Assembly (NCBI GenBank): GCA_938023885.1 | Contig: CALJCU010000542.1 | Span: 1 to 10,889 of the forward strand | DNA length: 10,889 nt | Reading direction: 5' to 3' | Source: an uncultured Prevotella sp. | GTDB lineage: Bacteria; Bacteroidota; Bacteroidia; Bacteroidales; Bacteroidaceae | Shown here: positions 1 to 6,939 of the stretch, piece after piece | Position numbering within the stretch: the first letter of the stretch is position 1 | Layout of the letters: each line of letters begins with the position of its first letter | The notes under the pieces: generated by a model | Seen by the model: only the letters and a program-made list of their open reading frames with translations | What the model was told of the DNA's origin: nothing | Database searches by the model: none | Position numbers and translations under genes: made by a program

Positions 1-1
1 C

Positions 2-1189
2 TACGCCTATGAGAAGCTTCTTCACTATTACGCCCCACGCTGGCAGGACAGCAACAACGGTGCTAAGAAGGTGCTGCCATTGCGTCTCGACGAGTCGACG
101 GGCGACCTTGCTCCTTCTTCGATGGCTGATATCTATGCACAGATTTATAAGGACTGTGAGGAGGCTGTCTCTCTCTTCGGCAAGAGCAGCTATCAGCGCA
201 GCTCTTCCGAGATCTGGATCCCGAATGTGAACGCAGCCCATGCTGTCTATGCCCGCGCAGCGCTGACACGTCAGGACTATAAGACAGCCTTGACCCAGGC
301 TGCCGCCGCCCGTGAAGGCTATCCTCTGATGAGCAACGCCGATTATCAGTCAGGTTTCTGCAAGCCTACATCCGAGTGGATCATGGGTAGCTACGGAGAC
401 GCTTCTGAAAATATGTGGTACTGGAGCTATGGTACACAGTTCTCTGCCAACGGTTATATTACTTCCAACACGTGGTATGGAGCCGGACAGATGAATGATG
501 CCCTCAGCCGTCAGATTCCCAACACCGACATCAGAAAGCACCTCTTCCTCACACAGGACAAAATTGGGTGGAGCGATGATAAGAACACTGTGTATCTCGA
601 TTATGATGATGCTGATCCTGCGACGCTGGAAGCTTACAATAAGGCCATCAACTATATGGACAGTATCCATAGAGCTTACACAAGGTCATATACAACACCT
701 TATCTGACCGCTCATCCCTCAGCAGGCAAAAACTTCATGGGACGTCTGCCTATGGGATCACAGTGGAAATTCTTCGTGTTCGACACTCCCGGTGTAGGCT
801 ATCTGCCGTTTATCCGTTCTTCGGAGATGCTGCTCATCGAGGCTGAGGCTAACTACTTCCTCGGCAACGCTTCTGCCGCACAGGCTAACCTTGTGGAGCT
901 CAATGCTAAAAGTGGTCGTGATCCCGGATATGCCTGCACCAAGACTGGCAGCGCACTCTTTGAGGAGATTCGCAAGTATCGTGAGCTCGAACTCTGGGGT
1001 GAGGGCTTCGGCTACAGCGACCTCAAGCGTTGGAATCTGCCACTTGACCGTACAACAGGCAACAACGTGCCAAGCTATACAAAAGTGAAAGTGGCTGCTG
1101 ATGATGTCCACTGGGTATGGGCTACGCCGCAGAATGAGACCGACTATAACCACGGTTTCGACAACACGGTAAGTCCAACAGGCAAATAG
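2..1189 (+). CDS. SusD/RagB-family outer-membrane nutrient-binding lipoprotein, C-terminal part (5' end off window)
   Basis: The reading frame is open from the first bases to a TAG at 1187-1189, giving 395 residues with no start codon of its own; family members are usually 500-650 residues, so roughly 100-250 residues, including the lipoprotein signal, lie to the left. Family marks are the helical segment YLPFIRSSEMLLIEAEANYF (about residues 266-285 of the visible part), typical of the SusD TPR-like core, and near the end RELELWGEGFGYSDLKRW (327-344), the hallmark 'E..LWGEG.r..DLKRW' of SusD C-termini. By family knowledge such proteins sit on the outer surface as the lid of a SusC/RagA TonB-dependent transporter and capture a glycan or peptide. 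The SusC gene is expected just upstream, outside the window. The substrate cannot be told from the sequence. A strong terminator follows directly and no glycosidase is co-transcribed downstream. I am sure of the family, not the ligand. Confidence 0.93.
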   Translation, partial: YAYEKLLHYYAPRWQDSNNGAKKVLPLRLDESTGDLAPSSMADIYAQIYKDCEEAVSLFGKSSYQRSSSEIWIPNVNAAHAVYARAALTRQDYKTALTQAAAAREGYPLMSNADYQSGFCKPTSEWIMGSYGDASENMWYWSYGTQFSANGYITSNTWYGAGQMNDALSRQIPNTDIRKHLFLTQDKIGWSDDKNTVYLDYDDADPATLEAYNKAINYMDSIHRAYTRSYTTPYLTAHPSAGKNFMGRLPMGSQWKFFVFDTPGVGYLPFIRSSEMLLIEAEANYFLGNASAAQANLVELNAKSGRDPGYACTKTGSALFEEIRKYRELELWGEGFGYSDLKRWNLPLDRTTGNNVPSYTKVKVAADDVHWVWATPQNETDYNHGFDNTVSPTGK

Positions 1190-1213
1190 GCAATCCTTAT
1201 AATCACTATACTT

Positions 1214-1250
1214 AAAAGCACAACCCCATGCAGGTTGTGCTTTTTCTTTT
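1214..1250 (+). terminator. Rho-independent terminator after the SusD gene
   Basis: A perfect 12-base-pair stem, AAAAGCACAACC (1214-1225) against GGTTGTGCTTTT (1233-1244), encloses a 7-base loop and runs into a T-rich tract (TTTTTCTTTT, 1241-1250). It lies 24 bases after the SusD stop codon. Because the stem begins with AAAA, the - strand copy also ends in TTTT, so it may also stop leftward transcripts from the nuclease gene that ends at 1451. Confidence 0.9.
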
Positions 1251-1450
1251 GGTTTTAAGGATGAGAATTGATAAATGGACTGAAAGGAAACAATAGCACA
1301 ACGAGACTTGATTCCTTTTCACCCTCTCTGTTGACTCTCACAAGAGAAAACCGCAAGGGGGGTTCTCTCCTACTATTTCAAAGACTTGAACTTCCATGAT
1401 AATAGCAATTGTGAAATAACTCACGGGCTGTGACAAGAACTTTTGGATGC
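1251..1450. other. Intergenic stretch between convergent SusD and Rpn genes
   Basis: Nothing here looks like a real gene. The one structure seen is an imperfect hairpin at 1343-1368, AGAGAA...TTCTCT with an inner CC/GG pair and a two-by-two mismatch, without a T tract. A - strand open frame reaching left to 1338 has no recognisable protein character. Confidence 0.5.
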
Positions 1451-2254
1451 TTACGCCACAAATATAAAATACGACAATGAGATAATGAGTGATGAGTGGC
1501 AGAATGGTTTGGCAGACGTCGCCAAACATCCTCTTTTCAGTCCTTTATCTTCTGCTCCCTGCATCACGCTGATAGTATCACGGAAATGACGGAGCGCAGC
1601 ATCATATTTGATGCGTTCCTCTTTACTCATATTGCTGACCTCGCCCATCTCTGCAAGTCTACGGAAAACAGCGTTCTTTGCTGCCCAAGGCATTCTATCT
1701 AATACTTCCATATTCTTCAATACAAAAATCCAACGTTCAAAATCATTCTCACATTCATTTGCCTCTTTATTAAAGGCGGGTAACTGTAGGAAGATAAACC
1801 GCTCTTTATCTGAGAATATCTTGCCAGTCTGTCTATTGGTTAACACAACATCTGTTCTGAAGTTTTCTCCCAGACCTTCCATGTGAAAGTTGACGAAGGC
1901 TATCATATAGACGGCATCGATATGGTATTTCCAGTACGCACCTTTCTCTCCTTGTCTTGATACTGCTTGCGAGTAGTAATACAGGCATCTGTCGACAAAA
2001 TTGGGTTGCTCTTTGTTCTGCATCTCCACAATGATTCGTTCGCCTGTGTCTGTCTTACAATAGATATCATAGATCAACGATCTGTCTTCATGATATTCAG
2101 CAGGCTGCTCTTTGTCCAGAAAAGTTAAATCGGTAATGACTCTCTCTGATTTGAGCAAGTTGTTGAGGAAATCCAGAAGCAGTGACTTCGACATTTCCTG
2201 ACCGAAGATTCTTTTGAAACCAATATCTGTAAAAGGATTAATAAACTTGCTCAT
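1451..2254 (-). CDS. Rpn-family recombination-promoting nuclease / PD-(D/E)XK 'transposase', possibly with altered C-terminus
   Basis: The protein has 267 residues and begins MSKFINPFTDIGFKRIFGQE, the family-typical opening 'F.D..FK.lFG', followed by a helix rich in L, D, F and N (LLLDFLNNLL). The nuclease core is visible as IYDIYCKTDTGERIIVEMQ (about residues 62-80): Asp of YDIYC and the E-x-Q of VEMQ fit the D...(E)xQ form of the PD-(D/E)XK site. Rpn proteins (PF12784-type) cleave DNA and can raise recA-independent recombination; many are annotated as transposases although they carry no terminal repeats. The start is supported by a purine-rich stretch (GAAGAAGA) just upstream and a good promoter. 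Residues to about 242 (...GAEDKGLKRG) fit the family, but the last 25 (CLATSAKPFCHSSL...) are hydrophobic and Cys/Ser-rich, where relatives usually continue with charged E/K/G-rich repeats. A frameshift or replaced end is therefore suspected. No inverted repeats or target duplication were found around it. Confidence 0.85.
   Translation of the reverse strand: MSKFINPFTDIGFKRIFGQEMSKSLLLDFLNNLLKSERVITDLTFLDKEQPAEYHEDRSLIYDIYCKTDTGERIIVEMQNKEQPNFVDRCLYYYSQAVSRQGEKGAYWKYHIDAVYMIAFVNFHMEGLGENFRTDVVLTNRQTGKIFSDKERFIFLQLPAFNKEANECENDFERWIFVLKNMEVLDRMPWAAKNAVFRRLAEMGEVSNMSKEERIKYDAALRHFRDTISVMQGAEDKGLKRGCLATSAKPFCHSSLIISLSYFIFVA
1507..1527 (-). repeat. Inverted repeat at the odd C-terminal end of the Rpn gene
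   Basis: GTTTGGC (1507-1513) and GCCAAAC (1521-1527) form a perfect 7-base-pair stem with a 7-base centre that contains the palindrome GACGTC. It falls exactly where the encoded protein stops resembling the family. There is no T tract on either strand, so it is not a standard terminator. Confidence 0.5.
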
Positions 2255-2277
2255 AGCATCTTCTTCTGTTGCAATAG

Positions 2278-2308
2278 CAAAGATAGGTTATTTTCTTTAA
2301 ACACGCAA
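2278..2308 (-). promoter_or_regulatory. Bacteroidota sigma-ABfr-type promoter for the Rpn gene
   Basis: On the - strand TATCTTTG (2285-2278) matches the -7 consensus TAnnTTTG exactly. A TTG core of the -33 element (2308-2306) lies 20 bases upstream, the usual spacing. Transcription would start near 2272-2274 and leave a leader of about 18-20 bases before the ATG at 2254. Confidence 0.7.
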
Positions 2309-2543
2309 GAAAAATGGCTTTTTTTATGATTTCTTTTCATCATATTCTTTGAGACAACGCTGAGGGCTGCGTCATAGTCAGGTTGTTAATGGGTTATTCG
2401 CTGTAGCCGTTTGCGCTCGATCCTCGTAAGCCTATTAAGACCGGCGCGAACTTCTCGTTGAAGAAGCGGTGTATAAAATAGAAGAATGGAAGAAAGCGGT
2501 AAGATTATAATTCTTTGATGATGGTTTTCTTCAAAGTATTTCG

Positions 2544-2551
2544 TACCTTTG
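2544..2551 (+). promoter_or_regulatory. -7 promoter element for the AAA ATPase transcription unit
   Basis: TACCTTTG matches TAnnTTTG exactly. No good TTTG/TTG is found at the usual -33 distance, so the promoter may be weak or need an activator. Transcription would begin near 2555-2558. This rules out translation from the TTG at 2549 and supports the ATG at 2600. Confidence 0.55.
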
Positions 2552-2555
2552 CAAT

Positions 2556-2602
2556 CAATAATGTTATTGCGTACTTTGCGTAACGGAAAAAACGTAATAA
2601 TG
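2556..2602 (+). promoter_or_regulatory. Leader with overlapping inverted repeats over start site and start codon of the AAA ATPase gene
   Basis: CAATAA-TG-TTATTG (2556-2569) is a perfect inverted repeat over the predicted transcription start, as an operator would be. Its right half is also the left arm of a second repeat: TTATTGCGT (2564-2572) can pair with ACGTAATAA (2592-2600), with one G-U, extending by wobble pairs to cover the ATG at 2600-2602. A shorter alternative uses the second TTGCGT (2576-2581) against ACGTAA (2592-2597) and leaves the start codon free. The stems are A/T-rich, so chance is possible. Confidence 0.35.
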
Positions 2603-3730
2603 GAGAAAACTAAGCTCAACAACCCGTTTGTGGTCTATGGATATAAAGGACCGGAATATTTCTGTGACCGGGAGGCAGAGACAGGGAAACTGATGTCTAC
2701 GCTTCACGGCGATCGTAACGTGACACTTATTGCTCCCCGTCGTATGGGAAAGACTGGGCTGATACAGCATGTGTTCAATTGTATTCCTACTGTTGATAAG
2801 AATATAAAGTGTTTCTATATTGATATCTTCGCCACGAAGAACTTGGAGCAGCTTGTTCAGTTGCTCGCCAACGAGATTATTGGTAAACTCGACACGGTCT
2901 CCCAGGCTGCCTTGCGCAATATCCAGGCCTTCTTCAGCAGTTTCCGGCCAACGGTGACCTTGGATGAGCTGACGGGCATCCCTACATTCTCTTTGGACCT
3001 CCAGCCATCGGAGCGTGAAGCGAGTTTGAAGCGGATTTTTGAATATATGAAAGCATCGGGGAAGCGGTGTTATGTTGCTATCGACGAGTTTCAGCAGATA
3101 CTGTCTTACCCTGAAAAAGGGACAGAGGCATTGATACGCTCCTATATCCAGTTTCTTCCGAATGTATATTTCATCTTCTCCGGTAGCCGCCAGCACATGA
3201 TGGAGGAGATGTTCATGTCTGCCAACCGTCCTTTCTTTCAGAGTTCTATGGTGATGGCACTGCTGCCTATTGATGAGGCAAAGTATCTTAGTTTTGCCAA
3301 CGAGATATTGCTGCAAGACGGGAGGACGATTGATGCTGAGACGTTTCACTATATATATAATGAGTCGGAAGGCATCACCTGGTACGTCCAGTCGGTTCTC
3401 CATGGCATCTACGATCATCACAATGTTAAGATAGACAAGACACTTGCTGATGATGTCATCCGGGAGATCGTTGGAGAGCAGACCGCCACTTATCAGAATT
3501 ATTTAGCTTGGTTGACGGAAAACCAACAGAATCTTCTTCGTGCCATTGCCTCAGAGCGTCTTGTGGAGGCTCCCTTGAGTCAGAGCTTCATCCGCACTCA
3601 CCATCTGCCCTCGCCGAGCAGTGTGAAGACTGCCTTGAATGCCCTTGTCGATAAGCAGCTCATCACGCGCACACCGAAAGGTTGTTGCGTCAGTGATCTC
3701 TTCTTTGCTTTGTGGCTGAGAAGGCTATAA
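2600..3730 (+). CDS. AAA-family ATPase of the archaeal/Bacteroidota type with C-terminal winged helix
   Basis: From the ATG at 2600 the product has 376 residues. It opens with NPFVVYGYKGPEYFCDRE, the 'F.GRe.E' lead-in of this ATPase group (PF01637-like). The Walker A loop is APRRMGKT (residues 45-52), the Walker B strand is YVAIDE (158-163), and IFSGSRQHMM (192-201) is the sensor-1 strand. The C-terminal part reads as a winged helix (about 305-376): LLRAIASE, SPSSVKTALNALVDKQLI and the family-typical ending VSDLFFALWLRRL. An upstream TTG at 2549 also keeps the frame open, but it lies within the promoter's -7 element. These ATPases belong to the STAND/MNS group; numerous paralogues occur in Bacteroidota and their roles are mostly unknown, with some thought to act in signalling, defence or element maintenance. 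The gene lies 12 bases before the permease and is probably its first operon partner. All nucleotide-binding motifs look intact. The family is secure and the function open. Confidence 0.9.
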   Translation: MEKTKLNNPFVVYGYKGPEYFCDREAETGKLMSTLHGDRNVTLIAPRRMGKTGLIQHVFNCIPTVDKNIKCFYIDIFATKNLEQLVQLLANEIIGKLDTVSQAALRNIQAFFSSFRPTVTLDELTGIPTFSLDLQPSEREASLKRIFEYMKASGKRCYVAIDEFQQILSYPEKGTEALIRSYIQFLPNVYFIFSGSRQHMMEEMFMSANRPFFQSSMVMALLPIDEAKYLSFANEILLQDGRTIDAETFHYIYNESEGITWYVQSVLHGIYDHHNVKIDKTLADDVIREIVGEQTATYQNYLAWLTENQQNLLRAIASERLVEAPLSQSFIRTHHLPSPSSVKTALNALVDKQLITRTPKGCCVSDLFFALWLRRL

Positions 3731-3742
3731 GACGAATATCTT

Positions 3743-4642
3743 ATGGGTGAAACTAATAATACGATATCTCGCCGGATGTGGCATTATCATCTCATTGCCA
3801 TCCTCGTGGTACTCACTTGGGGTGTGACGTTTGTCAACTCCAAGGTGCTGCTCAATCATGGCCTGGAGGCACACGAGATCTTCACGCTGCGCTTCCTCCT
3901 GGCTTATATCTGCATCTGGATATTCTTTCCCCGGCAACTTTTTGCCAACTCGTGGAAGGATGAGGGATTGCTGGTTTTGCTTGGCATCACGGGAGGTTCC
4001 CTCTATTTCGTTTCTGAGAACATGGCAGTAAAGATAGGCTATGTCAATAACGTGTCGTTCATCGTGTGCTCCGCTCCGCTGCTGTCTATGCTGATAGCCT
4101 TGGCGGTCTTTAGGGATGTGAAAGCCACGAAGCCGCTCATCGGCGGCAGTATCCTCTGTGTGCTGGGCATAGCCCTCGTCATCTTCAATGGTCAGATCAT
4201 CCTGAAGCTCAACCCGCTTGGCGACACTCTTGCCCTCGTCGCCTCCCTCTGCTGGGCTGTTTACACGCTGCTGTTGAAAAAGTTAGCACATTACGGCAGT
4301 GTCTTTGTCACGCGCAAAGTGTTCTTCTATGGACTTGTGACGGTGCTTCCCTGGTATCTCGTCTGGCCATGGAACTATCCTTTGCACGACCTATTGCAAC
4401 CGACAGTGCTGGGCAACCTGCTTTTCCTTGGCGTGATAGCGAGCTTCACCTGCTTTGCGCTGTGGAGCCAGGTAAGTAAGAGGGTCGGTGCACTCACCGT
4501 GCGCAACTACGTCTATCTCAACCCTGTCTCTACCGTCGTATGCAGTGCCATAGTGCTCGGTGAGCGTCTCACGTGGATGGCTGCCGCGGGCAGTGCAATG
4601 ATTTTAGCGGGGTTGTATATATCGAACAATAAAAGTAAGTGA
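3743..4642 (+). CDS. EamA/DMT-superfamily permease (10 membrane helices)
   Basis: The product has 299 residues, the usual length for a two-repeat EamA transporter. About ten hydrophobic segments can be read, near residues 15-33, 44-62, 75-93, 98-120, 130-148, 158-176, 190-208, 222-242, 250-270 and 275-293. Family marks are LTWGVTFVNSKVLL in helix 1, FTLRFLLAY in helix 2 and, in the second repeat, LNPVSTVVCSAIVLGERLTW followed by GSAMILAGLYISN, the typical 'P......lGE......G..lIl.G' ending. Members export or import amino acids, drugs or nucleotide-type metabolites across the inner membrane; the substrate here cannot be told. The ATG at 3743 comes 12 bases after the ATPase stop, and the TGA at 4640-4642 overlaps a possible GTG start of the protease gene, so the three genes are probably co-transcribed. 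The family call is firm and the specificity is unknown. Confidence 0.92.
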   Translation: MGETNNTISRRMWHYHLIAILVVLTWGVTFVNSKVLLNHGLEAHEIFTLRFLLAYICIWIFFPRQLFANSWKDEGLLVLLGITGGSLYFVSENMAVKIGYVNNVSFIVCSAPLLSMLIALAVFRDVKATKPLIGGSILCVLGIALVIFNGQIILKLNPLGDTLALVASLCWAVYTLLLKKLAHYGSVFVTRKVFFYGLVTVLPWYLVWPWNYPLHDLLQPTVLGNLLFLGVIASFTCFALWSQVSKRVGALTVRNYVYLNPVSTVVCSAIVLGERLTWMAAAGSAMILAGLYISNNKSK

Positions 4643-4644
4643 AT

Positions 4645-6831
4645 ATGAGAAGATTACTTCTTTTCTACCTTCTTCTTATCTCAATCGTTTCTTTCGCTGT
4701 CCCTGCGAGGAAAGGAGTGAAGCAGACCATTACCTTAGCGGATGGATCGAAGGTAACCGTGGAACTGAAAGGTGATGAGCATGCCCATTGGTGGCAGTCG
4801 GAAGATGGCCGGCGCTATGTGGCTGACAGTACAGGAGCCTGGAAGACAGTGACAGCAGAAGAAGTGATGGCGGGTGCCAGGAAAAGGGCGGCTGCCAGGC
4901 AACTTGCAGCAGCCAAACGTATGGCGATGGCGAAGAGCCGTGAGGCAAGACTTACTACAGGCACGAAGTCTATATTCCAAGGGCAGAAGCGCGGGTTGAT
5001 TATCCTTGTCGACTTCTCTGATACCAGGTTTGATACTTCTTCTTATGGTGCTACCCATGCTCTCTACAACAGCATTGCAAACGCGTCAGGGTACAGCAAT
5101 CATGGATTCAACGGAAGTATCAGCGACTATTTCAAGGCACAGAGCGGTGGGCAGTTCCTGCTTAGCTTTGATGTGGCCGGTCCTGTGACACTCTCTAAGA
5201 GTTATCGGTATTACGGTCAAAACGATTCCTGTGACCACGACATGTATCCGCAGAAGATGGTCCGTGAAGCGTGTAAGGCCGCTGACAGTTCCGTGGACTA
5301 CTCCCGGTACGACTGGGATGGAGACGGAGTGGCGGAAGAGGGCTTTGTGCTTTATGCAGGCCATGGAGAGCACGATACGGGGAACTCATATCTTATCTGG
5401 CCGCATATGGGTCACCTGTCAGATTATCAGGACAGAGCTCTGACTTTGGATGGCGTGACGATCGATACTTATGCCTGTACATCCGAATTGCAGGCAGACG
5501 GCTCTCTGGCAGGTGTCGGTACTTTCTGTCATGAGTTCTCCCATTGTATGGGCTTCCCTGATCTGTACGATACGGCAGACAACGGGAAGAACTATGGCAT
5601 GGGCTCGTGGGATCTGATGTGCTCCGGCTCTTATAACGGCAATACTTATACTCCCGCTGGCTACACGGGGTATGAGAAGATGGTCTGTGGTTGGACAAGG
5701 CCTGTCGAGCTCAATTCTGATACTGTCATCACAGGCATGCAGCCGCTTGCTGACATGGGACAGTCCTACATTATCCATAATAGAGGCAATGCCAACGAGT
5801 ATTATATCTTAGAGAACCGCCAACTCAAAGGCTTTGACGCCTCCTTGCCAGGCACGGGCTTGCTCATAGAGCATATCGATTACAATGAGGATATCTGGAA
5901 ATGGAACGTGGTCAATACGACCCAAGGGACGTATTATGCAGGAGGCGACACCATTCCCTCGGTCAATGGCCATCAGCGTCTCACCATCTTCCATGCCTGC
6001 AGTTCGGAATTGGATGAGGGGTCTGCTTATCCATACCTTAGCAATGCGAGTCTGACCGACTATTCTATTCCGGCTGCAGAGTTATGGAATGCGAACAGTG
6101 ACGGCACATATCTCATGCATTATGCCATCACTTCCATCACACAGCACCTTGACGGTACGGTGTCGTTTGCATTCAGCCGTACCGCTGGCGGCAGAACGGG
6201 GAACGACTCTATCCTTTTCAAGGAGACTTTTGACCAATGTGCAGGGACAGGAGGAAATGATGGAAAATTTAATGGTGTGGGCGTAGCGAATATGGCTTTT
6301 GTTCCCGATAACAATGGCTGGAAGCCGATAGACGGTTTACGGCAGGCTTATATGTATGGAGCTTACAAGTGTGCAAAGTTTGGTAATGGCAGTCAGCGCG
6401 GATCCGGTGATGTCCTTACTCCCGCAATAACTCTTCCAGGAGATACCGTGACACTGATGTTCCGTGCCGCTTGCTGGGACTCAAATAGTGATGGCACAAC
6501 ATTGGATGTCAGTTTAGATGGCTCAGATGCTGCCATCCTTGACAAGAGTCATCTCACGATGGAAAGAGGAGCATGGACATTCTATGCACTTCGTATCGCA
6601 GGATCGGGGAGCTGTCGTATTGAGTTTGATCCCGGCAAGCGTTTTTTCCTGGATGATGTCGTTGTAACAACGAAGAAAAAAGATTCAACCGCAGGCATAC
6701 GGAAGACAGAGCTTGTCTTGCCATGGAATAGCCGGGCCGTGTATACCCTTGACGGAAAATATGTGGGGACGGACCTTGACACCTTGCCGCACGGCGTATA
6801 TATTGTTGGCAGAAAGAAGGTCATCCGGTAA
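4645..6831 (+). CDS. Secreted M6-family (immune inhibitor A-like) zinc metalloprotease with C-terminal beta-sandwich and sorting-like tail
   Basis: From the ATG at 4645 the product has 728 residues. It begins with a Sec signal peptide (MRRLLLFYLLLISIVSFAVPA, cleavage near residue 18-21). The zinc site is HEFSHCMGFPD (residues 296-306): H296 and H300 bind metal, E297 is the catalytic base and D306 is the third ligand, followed by LYD and YGMGSWDLM as in M6 peptidases. The later LLIEHIDYNEDIWKWNVVN also matches this group. After about residue 520 comes a separate beta-rich domain, starting LFKETFDQCAGTGGNDGKF and ending at FFLDDVVV, that resembles jelly-roll binding modules. The last ~45 residues (VYTLDGKYVG...LPHGVYIVGRKKVIR) resemble the C-terminal segments of secreted Prevotella proteins and, loosely, type IX secretion sorting domains. 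A GTG at 4639 overlapping the permease stop is an alternative start. It probably digests host or dietary protein outside the cell. Confidence 0.9.
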   Translation: MRRLLLFYLLLISIVSFAVPARKGVKQTITLADGSKVTVELKGDEHAHWWQSEDGRRYVADSTGAWKTVTAEEVMAGARKRAAARQLAAAKRMAMAKSREARLTTGTKSIFQGQKRGLIILVDFSDTRFDTSSYGATHALYNSIANASGYSNHGFNGSISDYFKAQSGGQFLLSFDVAGPVTLSKSYRYYGQNDSCDHDMYPQKMVREACKAADSSVDYSRYDWDGDGVAEEGFVLYAGHGEHDTGNSYLIWPHMGHLSDYQDRALTLDGVTIDTYACTSELQADGSLAGVGTFCHEFSHCMGFPDLYDTADNGKNYGMGSWDLMCSGSYNGNTYTPAGYTGYEKMVCGWTRPVELNSDTVITGMQPLADMGQSYIIHNRGNANEYYILENRQLKGFDASLPGTGLLIEHIDYNEDIWKWNVVNTTQGTYYAGGDTIPSVNGHQRLTIFHACSSELDEGSAYPYLSNASLTDYSIPAAELWNANSDGTYLMHYAITSITQHLDGTVSFAFSRTAGGRTGNDSILFKETFDQCAGTGGNDGKFNGVGVANMAFVPDNNGWKPIDGLRQAYMYGAYKCAKFGNGSQRGSGDVLTPAITLPGDTVTLMFRAACWDSNSDGTTLDVSLDGSDAAILDKSHLTMERGAWTFYALRIAGSGSCRIEFDPGKRFFLDDVVVTTKKKDSTAGIRKTELVLPWNSRAVYTLDGKYVGTDLDTLPHGVYIVGRKKVIR

Positions 6832-6850
6832 ATATTACATTACAGACAAC

Positions 6851-6874
6851 AGGGCGGACACGGTGCCCCGCCCT
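6851..6874 (+). terminator. G+C-rich hairpin after the M6 protease gene, possible terminator
   Basis: AGGGCGG (6851-6857) pairs perfectly with CCGCCCT (6868-6874) around a 10-base loop, 19 bases past the protease stop. The downstream sequence is A-rich rather than T-rich, so it is not a canonical intrinsic terminator, but its place between two genes fits attenuation or mRNA 3'-end protection. Confidence 0.4.
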
Positions 6875-6923
6875 AAGAAGCTAAAAAAAATCAACGCAGG
6901 CAGCAATAACCGGAAAAAAGCAG

Positions 6924-6931
6924 TAACTTTG
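6924..6931 (+). promoter_or_regulatory. -7 promoter element directly in front of the SGNH hydrolase gene
   Basis: TAACTTTG matches TAnnTTTG exactly and ends only 8 bases before the ATG at 6940. No clear -33 TTTG is seen at 19-21 bases upstream. If used, transcription would start around 6935-6938, leaving almost no leader. Confidence 0.5.
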
Positions 6932-6939
6932 CATTTGTT

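Larger units (their letters stand above)
2255..2599. other. Divergent intergenic region between Rpn and AAA ATPase genes
   Basis: This 345-base stretch holds a leftward promoter for the nuclease (2278-2308) and a rightward -7 motif for the ATPase (2544-2551), each listed separately, plus the ATPase leader. The middle (about 2390-2470) is clearly richer in G+C than its A/T-rich surroundings. A - strand open frame crosses it (stop at 2386) but has no recognisable domain. AAGCGGT occurs twice, at 2464-2470 and 2494-2500; its meaning is unknown. Confidence 0.5.

Noticed and set aside
1343..1368. Imperfect hairpin with AGAGAA/TTCTCT arms as a second terminator
   Set aside because: The stem is broken by mismatches and no T tract follows on either strand.
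1338..1529. 63-residue - strand open frame after the Rpn gene
   Set aside because: It overlaps the Rpn end in another frame, lacks the charged tail expected of a frameshifted Rpn remainder, and shows no domain.
2386..2500. G+C-rich patch with a possible coding remnant (- strand, ending ...RIERKRLQRITH)
   Set aside because: No family could be recognised and the frame continues through promoter sequence of the ATPase gene; composition alone is not enough to call a pseudogene.
2549..2599. TTG at 2549 as start of the AAA ATPase
   Set aside because: The codon is part of the predicted -7 element TACCTTTG, and the extra 17 residues are unlike the family; the ATG at 2600 gives the usual N-terminus.
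2564..3421. 285-residue open frame on the - strand opposite the AAA ATPase gene
   Set aside because: It is antisense to a gene with clear Walker A, Walker B and winged-helix motifs, and its own sequence has no recognisable domain or composition of a real protein.
1451..3730. Rpn plus AAA ATPase as a complete transposon
   Set aside because: No terminal inverted repeats, target-site duplications or integrase motifs were found around the pair.
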